From Candidatus Latescibacterota bacterium (GTDB lineage Bacteria > Krumholzibacteriota > Krumholzibacteriia > Krumholzibacteriales > WJIX01), in NCBI GenBank assembly GCA_030643145.1, contig DAOWMJ010000062.1, forward strand, positions 1-9,765: a stretch of DNA of 9,765 nucleotides, read 5' to 3'. Made by a program: the position numbers and the translations under genes. The notes under the pieces are model-generated. The model saw only the letters and a list, made by a program, of their open reading frames with translations, did no database searches and was not told the DNA's origin. Of this stretch, positions 6,740-9,765 are shown piece by piece (within the stretch, counting starts at the first letter, position 1; each line of letters begins with the position of its first letter).

Positions 6740-6769
6740 AGTTTAACAATTATCAAGTTATTAAGTCAA
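6740..6769 (-). promoter_or_regulatory. Possible promoter of gatCAB
   Basis: On the minus strand TTGACT (6769-6764, 5 of 6 to consensus) is followed after 18 nt by TAAACT (6745-6740, 4 of 6). It lies about 43 nt before the gatC start in an AT-rich stretch, back to back with the promoter of the MuiA-family gene. Confidence 0.35.
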
Positions 6770-6800
6770 TTTTAATTTTGCGTCTTCAGTTCAATCGGTC

Positions 6801-6830
6801 TTGACATAATATTTATGATTGAATTATGCT
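6801..6830 (+). promoter_or_regulatory. Sigma70-like promoter of the MuiA-family gene
   Basis: A perfect TTGACA (6801-6806), an 18-nt spacer and TATGCT (6825-6830, 4 of 6). This predicts a leader of roughly 120 nt before the ATG at 6958. The leader holds a GC-rich patch (about 6879-6904) with no convincing terminator, riboswitch or small gene that I can recognise. Confidence 0.45.
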
Positions 6831-6957
6831 GATGTAAAGGGGTTATATAGAAATCAGCAACGCATTCAGAGTCAACATCGCGGTTCAATTACGCGCCGCC
6901 GCGCAAGATTTCTCAAAGACCCGAACCCACTGCCGCAATCCAGAAGGAGGCGTCAAA

Positions 6958-8706
6958 ATGAACCTTTCACGGAAGAAAAACCCGCCGCTACACCTGATTT
7001 TCATTCTCTTTACGGTTTTTCTCTTCTCTCTCTTTCTTTATACGCCGAAAGTTGCATTATCTGCTGACAAAACCCCTAAAGAAAAAAAACTTAAAACAAA
7101 AATCGTTGAAGCAACTGTATATAGAAAGCAAAATGTCAGAGTTATACGCCAGGCTAAAATCGAAGTAACCCCCGGATTGTATAAATTGATCTGCTCTGAT
7201 TTGCCGAGACGAACTTCCAGTGAATCGATTCAGGTTGAAGGGAGCGGAAGCGCCGAAGCTATAATCGCCGGAATTGATGTTCGCTCTATAGAGAACTCAC
7301 ATACGAACTCGCCGGAATACAACAATTTACTCAAGGATATGGAAAAACTCACTTTACAGAAAGACTCGCTTGCAATACAGCTGGCATCTCTGGATAAGCG
7401 TCTCAAATTTGTGTCATCCCTATCAAATTTCTCCCTGGAAAGCGCGAATGAAGAACTCGCTAGAGAGTCCTTTGATATCGAGGACTGGCAAAACTTGCTT
7501 GATTTTATAGAGCGTGAAAACAGAAGAATAGAACATAAGATTATCAACATAAAAAGAGAATCTGCCAAAATAAAAGAAAAAATCCAGACTCTCTCCAGCA
7601 AGCTTCACAATATGCGTGTGAGCAAACAGGGCAAAGAGGTAGTAATTGACTGCGAGGTAATAACCGCGGGCGGCTTGACAATCAACCTGTCATATCTCGT
7701 ACAATACGCTGTGTGGACTCCTGAATATGTGCTGCGCTATAACAAATCTGAACAAACAGTAGATTTAAACTATAAAGCGCTTATAGGTCAAACAACCGGT
7801 GAGGACTGGAAAGATGTCCCGGTACTCCTTTCTACCGCCAGGCCTCACCTCGGTGCAGCCCCTCCAAAACTTACCCCCTTCTATATCAGGACAAGGCCCG
7901 TATCTCTTCGCATACCGGGGGTTAGTACAAAAAAAGTTGATGAGGCGGTCGCATTGAAAACCGGTATTAGAAGCAGCAAACTCCACGTTAGAGGCGGCAG
8001 TGTTGGATCTGAAAGCCCCCCCATTTCTCGTGAAGAAACAAAAATAACAAAGTCCGAATTCTCGGCCAATTTTGCTATCAAAAGCCCTCTTAGTATCACC
8101 TCCGGTGCCACCCGCAGGGTTCTAATAAAGAAAACTAAATTACCCGTTGAACTATCACTCTATAGTTGCCCCCGGCTTTTGGAACACGCTTTCGCGGCAG
8201 GCAAGATAACAAACTCGATGGATATCCCTATCCTTGAAGGAACCGGAGGAGTCTATGTTGAAATAAAGCCCTCTGAAGACTCGACTCCGGTATCAACCTT
8301 TGTCGGAAATGAAAAGATACTTTCCACCGCTTCAGGGCAAAAGGTTACTGTACACTTGGGTATAGATCAGGACATCAAGGTAAAGCACAAACTTGAGAAA
8401 AGGGAATACCTTTCGAAGAAAGGTGATAAACAAACCAGAATCCGTTATCATTATATGATTACAGTGGAGAACTTTAAAAAGCACTTTGTTGACCTAACCC
8501 TTGAGGACCGACTGCCGGTATCGACTATGAAAGACATCAATGTAGGCGATTTCGATATAAAACCTCAACCTGACACAAAACGAGACGATGGAATCATCAG
8601 ATGGAAACTGCCCCTTGAAGCTGGCCAAAAAATCAGCATATCGATAGAATATACTATTAAATTCCCGGGGGATTGGCCCGAGAAAAGAATTATTAACCTG
8701 GAATAG
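6958..8706 (+). CDS. MuiA-family exported protein (DUF4140-coiled coil-DUF4139)
   Basis: 582 residues. An N-terminal hydrophobic segment (about 12-28) ends near ALSADK, giving an uncleaved anchor or signal peptide, so the protein is probably periplasmic. A DUF4140-like part (about 47-150) starts IVEATVYRKQNVRVIRQAKIEVTPGLYKLICSDLP. Two coiled-coil stretches follow (about 117-155 and 172-214). DUF4139 starts near 235 with YLVQYAVWTPEYVLRYN (246-262), TTGEDWKDVPVLLSTARP (279-296) and a C-terminal IIRWKLPLEAGQKISI. This order defines the 'mucoidy inhibitor MuiA' family, whose biochemical activity is not established. Residues 321-350 carry an odd insert (VDEAVALKTGIRSSKLHVRG) resembling a TonB-receptor plug segment. 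The ATG has AAGGAGG 7 nt upstream. It is divergent from gatCAB and convergent with the next gene. Confidence 0.88.
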   Translation: MNLSRKKNPPLHLIFILFTVFLFSLFLYTPKVALSADKTPKEKKLKTKIVEATVYRKQNVRVIRQAKIEVTPGLYKLICSDLPRRTSSESIQVEGSGSAEAIIAGIDVRSIENSHTNSPEYNNLLKDMEKLTLQKDSLAIQLASLDKRLKFVSSLSNFSLESANEELARESFDIEDWQNLLDFIERENRRIEHKIINIKRESAKIKEKIQTLSSKLHNMRVSKQGKEVVIDCEVITAGGLTINLSYLVQYAVWTPEYVLRYNKSEQTVDLNYKALIGQTTGEDWKDVPVLLSTARPHLGAAPPKLTPFYIRTRPVSLRIPGVSTKKVDEAVALKTGIRSSKLHVRGGSVGSESPPISREETKITKSEFSANFAIKSPLSITSGATRRVLIKKTKLPVELSLYSCPRLLEHAFAAGKITNSMDIPILEGTGGVYVEIKPSEDSTPVSTFVGNEKILSTASGQKVTVHLGIDQDIKVKHKLEKREYLSKKGDKQTRIRYHYMITVENFKKHFVDLTLEDRLPVSTMKDINVGDFDIKPQPDTKRDDGIIRWKLPLEAGQKISISIEYTIKFPGDWPEKRIINLE

Positions 8707-8709
8707 GCT

Positions 8710-9357
8710 CTATTTTGCTTTCAGTTCCTTGTAACATATAAAGAAAAAATAAACACCCGTAAAAAAGATAAACACTACTATAGGGATAAAAATCAAAGGG
8801 GATTCCTGTGTATATCTCCAGAACCATTCGAATTTCTTTTCAGCGAAATAGTTATACACGACCATCGCCCTTATAAATATTGCGAGGATCGAACCAAAAG
8901 ACGCCAGTAATGCCGCTTGCGGCAGTAAGCTCCTCTCGCCGCACGATACTTTTTTGTAAAGAGTTATAAAAAAATAGAAGGAGATAAGAGAAGAAAGGAA
9001 TGGAATAAAAAGATTAAAGGCAGGTGAAAGAAAATTATAGATATCAAAAACCATTAGTATACCCTTAATAAAGAGGAGTGACACGAAAAAAGAGCTTATT
9101 AGCATGATAAACGACGCTTCCCTGACGGCTTTTCCTTCTTCTTTCGCAAACTCACTATAGAAAATAGTATAAAAATATAAAATTGCGACAGCGGCAATAA
9201 AAGATAGAACGGTATTTACGCGCGTAAAAATTATATTTATAAATATGTCCGGTTTAAAAGTACCAATCGTTCGTGAGAAAAATATATATGACGCGCCGGT
9301 TATTGCCCCTATCGCGGCCGGCCCCAGCCTCTCTTTATGAAGATTCGAAAGATTCAC
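8710..9357 (-). CDS. Unrecognised six-helix membrane protein
   Basis: 215 residues from a GTG at 9357, chosen for a GGAG site 5 nt upstream. I do not recognise the family. About six hydrophobic segments are visible: 11-28, 45-68, 81-103, 112-134, 146-170 and 187-208, with short charged loops (YSEFAKEEGKAVRE, YKKVSCGERS, EKKFEWFWRYTQES) and a Lys-rich C-terminus. It is rich in Phe, Ile and Tyr, with no enzymatic motif, nucleotide site or transporter signature that I can identify. It lies 99 nt downstream of the outer-membrane barrel gene in the same direction. Its stop is only 3 bp from that of the convergent MuiA-family gene. It is probably an integral inner-membrane protein; function unknown. 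Confidence 0.75.
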   Translation of the reverse strand: MNLSNLHKERLGPAAIGAITGASYIFFSRTIGTFKPDIFINIIFTRVNTVLSFIAAVAILYFYTIFYSEFAKEEGKAVREASFIMLISSFFVSLLFIKGILMVFDIYNFLSPAFNLFIPFLSSLISFYFFITLYKKVSCGERSLLPQAALLASFGSILAIFIRAMVVYNYFAEKKFEWFWRYTQESPLIFIPIVVFIFFTGVYFFFICYKELKAK

Positions 9358-9456
9358 GCTATCTCCCCCGTTCTTAAGTTATTTTCCTGAAAAAACGGTG
9401 CCCTTTCTCAATTTTTCTTTCAACTATTTTAAACAGTGTTTGCACAAGCCCTAACC

Positions 9457-9765
9457 CTAAAAATCACATCCTATACTGAAAAATACCATAAGTTCGTGCC
9501 CTGTACCGGAAGCGATTGTACCCTCCACGGGACCTGCTGGAGTATTAATGCCGATTGTTACACCCCCACCCTTCACAATGTCATCTCTAACAAAAAGGTT
9601 CCTTCTTTCCCCGGATGTGTTTCCCTCGTTATAACGCAAAGTAACATACAATCTGCTGCGCAGTTCATACCGAAGACCTATAAGCGCAGAGAAAACATTC
9701 CTTCCGGCAAGCTCTTGATGATCCAGTCCAAGAAAGTCCACTGACGGAAGATCCTGAAAAATTAC
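9457..9765 (-). CDS. C-terminal part of an outer-membrane beta-barrel protein (5' end beyond window)
   Basis: The frame is open from the right edge to a TAG at 9457, giving 103 visible residues; the true start lies outside the window. The visible end alternates polar and hydrophobic residues as barrel strands do: FSALIGLRYELRSRLYVTLRYNEGN, then GGGVTIGINTPAGPVEG, then GHELMVFFSIGCDF. The last residue is Phe, the usual signal for BAM-dependent outer-membrane insertion. The 'FLGL..ELAGRNVFSALIGLRYEL' and 'TPAGPVEG' pieces recall the C-terminal BamA/Omp85-like barrel of patatin-type (NTE family) phospholipases. With the N-terminal domain missing, this is only the best guess. A TPS/Omp85 barrel is an alternative. 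Confidence 0.7.
   Translation of the reverse strand, partial: VIFQDLPSVDFLGLDHQELAGRNVFSALIGLRYELRSRLYVTLRYNEGNTSGERRNLFVRDDIVKGGGVTIGINTPAGPVEGTIASGTGHELMVFFSIGCDF

Noticed and set aside
6860..6910. GGTTCAATTA at 6882-6891 resembles a tRNA T-arm
   Set aside because: The closing pair is mismatched, and no acceptor, D or anticodon stems can be built around it.
6819..7067. Plus-strand ORF of 82 residues starting in the MuiA leader
   Set aside because: It has no ribosome site, its composition is arbitrary, and it overlaps the well-supported MuiA start in another frame.
9447..9460. Telomere-like CCCTAACCCTAA
   Set aside because: Only two units, and they overlap the stop codon of the barrel gene; this is chance.

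Overview
The window looks like chromosomal DNA of a free-living, Gram-negative-type bacterium with fairly low GC. Support comes from a secreted lamin-tail protein, an outer-membrane barrel C-terminus ending in Phe, a periplasmic/exported MuiA-family protein, and an indirect tRNA amidation operon (gatCAB). The mix (two-CW/GAF protein, lamin-tail protein with a short basic C-terminal tail, DUF6249-like protein, MuiA with a TonB-plug-like insert) recalls uncultured FCB-group or related candidate phyla. That placement is inference only. I see no mobile element, CRISPR array, tRNA or rRNA.

Left part (1-2054, all on the minus strand): a two-CW cysteine-rich plus GAF signalling protein running off the left edge; a secreted lamin-tail-domain protein; and a three-helix DUF6249-like membrane protein. 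Several hairpins lie in the gaps downstream of these genes.

Centre-left (2055-3337): a divergent control region, then an ECF sigma factor and its overlapping zf-HC2 membrane anti-sigma factor on the plus strand. This is the most interesting part. The same bipartite element, TGAAAC-17 nt-TGTC, occurs once pointing at the sigma operon and once pointing at the DUF6249-like gene. Between the two elements lie a 14-bp perfect inverted repeat and a 15-bp operator-like palindrome. The simplest reading is an autoregulated ECF sigma/anti-sigma module whose adjacent target is the small membrane protein.

Middle (3372-6697, minus strand): gatC-gatA-gatB, encoding the Glu-tRNA(Gln)/Asp-tRNA(Asn) amidotransferase, with all catalytic residues of GatA present.

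Right part (6698-9765): a plus-strand MuiA-family protein (DUF4140/coiled coil/DUF4139) behind a sigma70-like promoter. It carries an unusual insert resembling a TonB-receptor plug segment. Convergent to it, only 3 bp away, is an unrecognised six-helix membrane protein. Upstream of that is the C-terminal end of an outer-membrane beta-barrel, possibly of the patatin/BamA type, running off the right edge.
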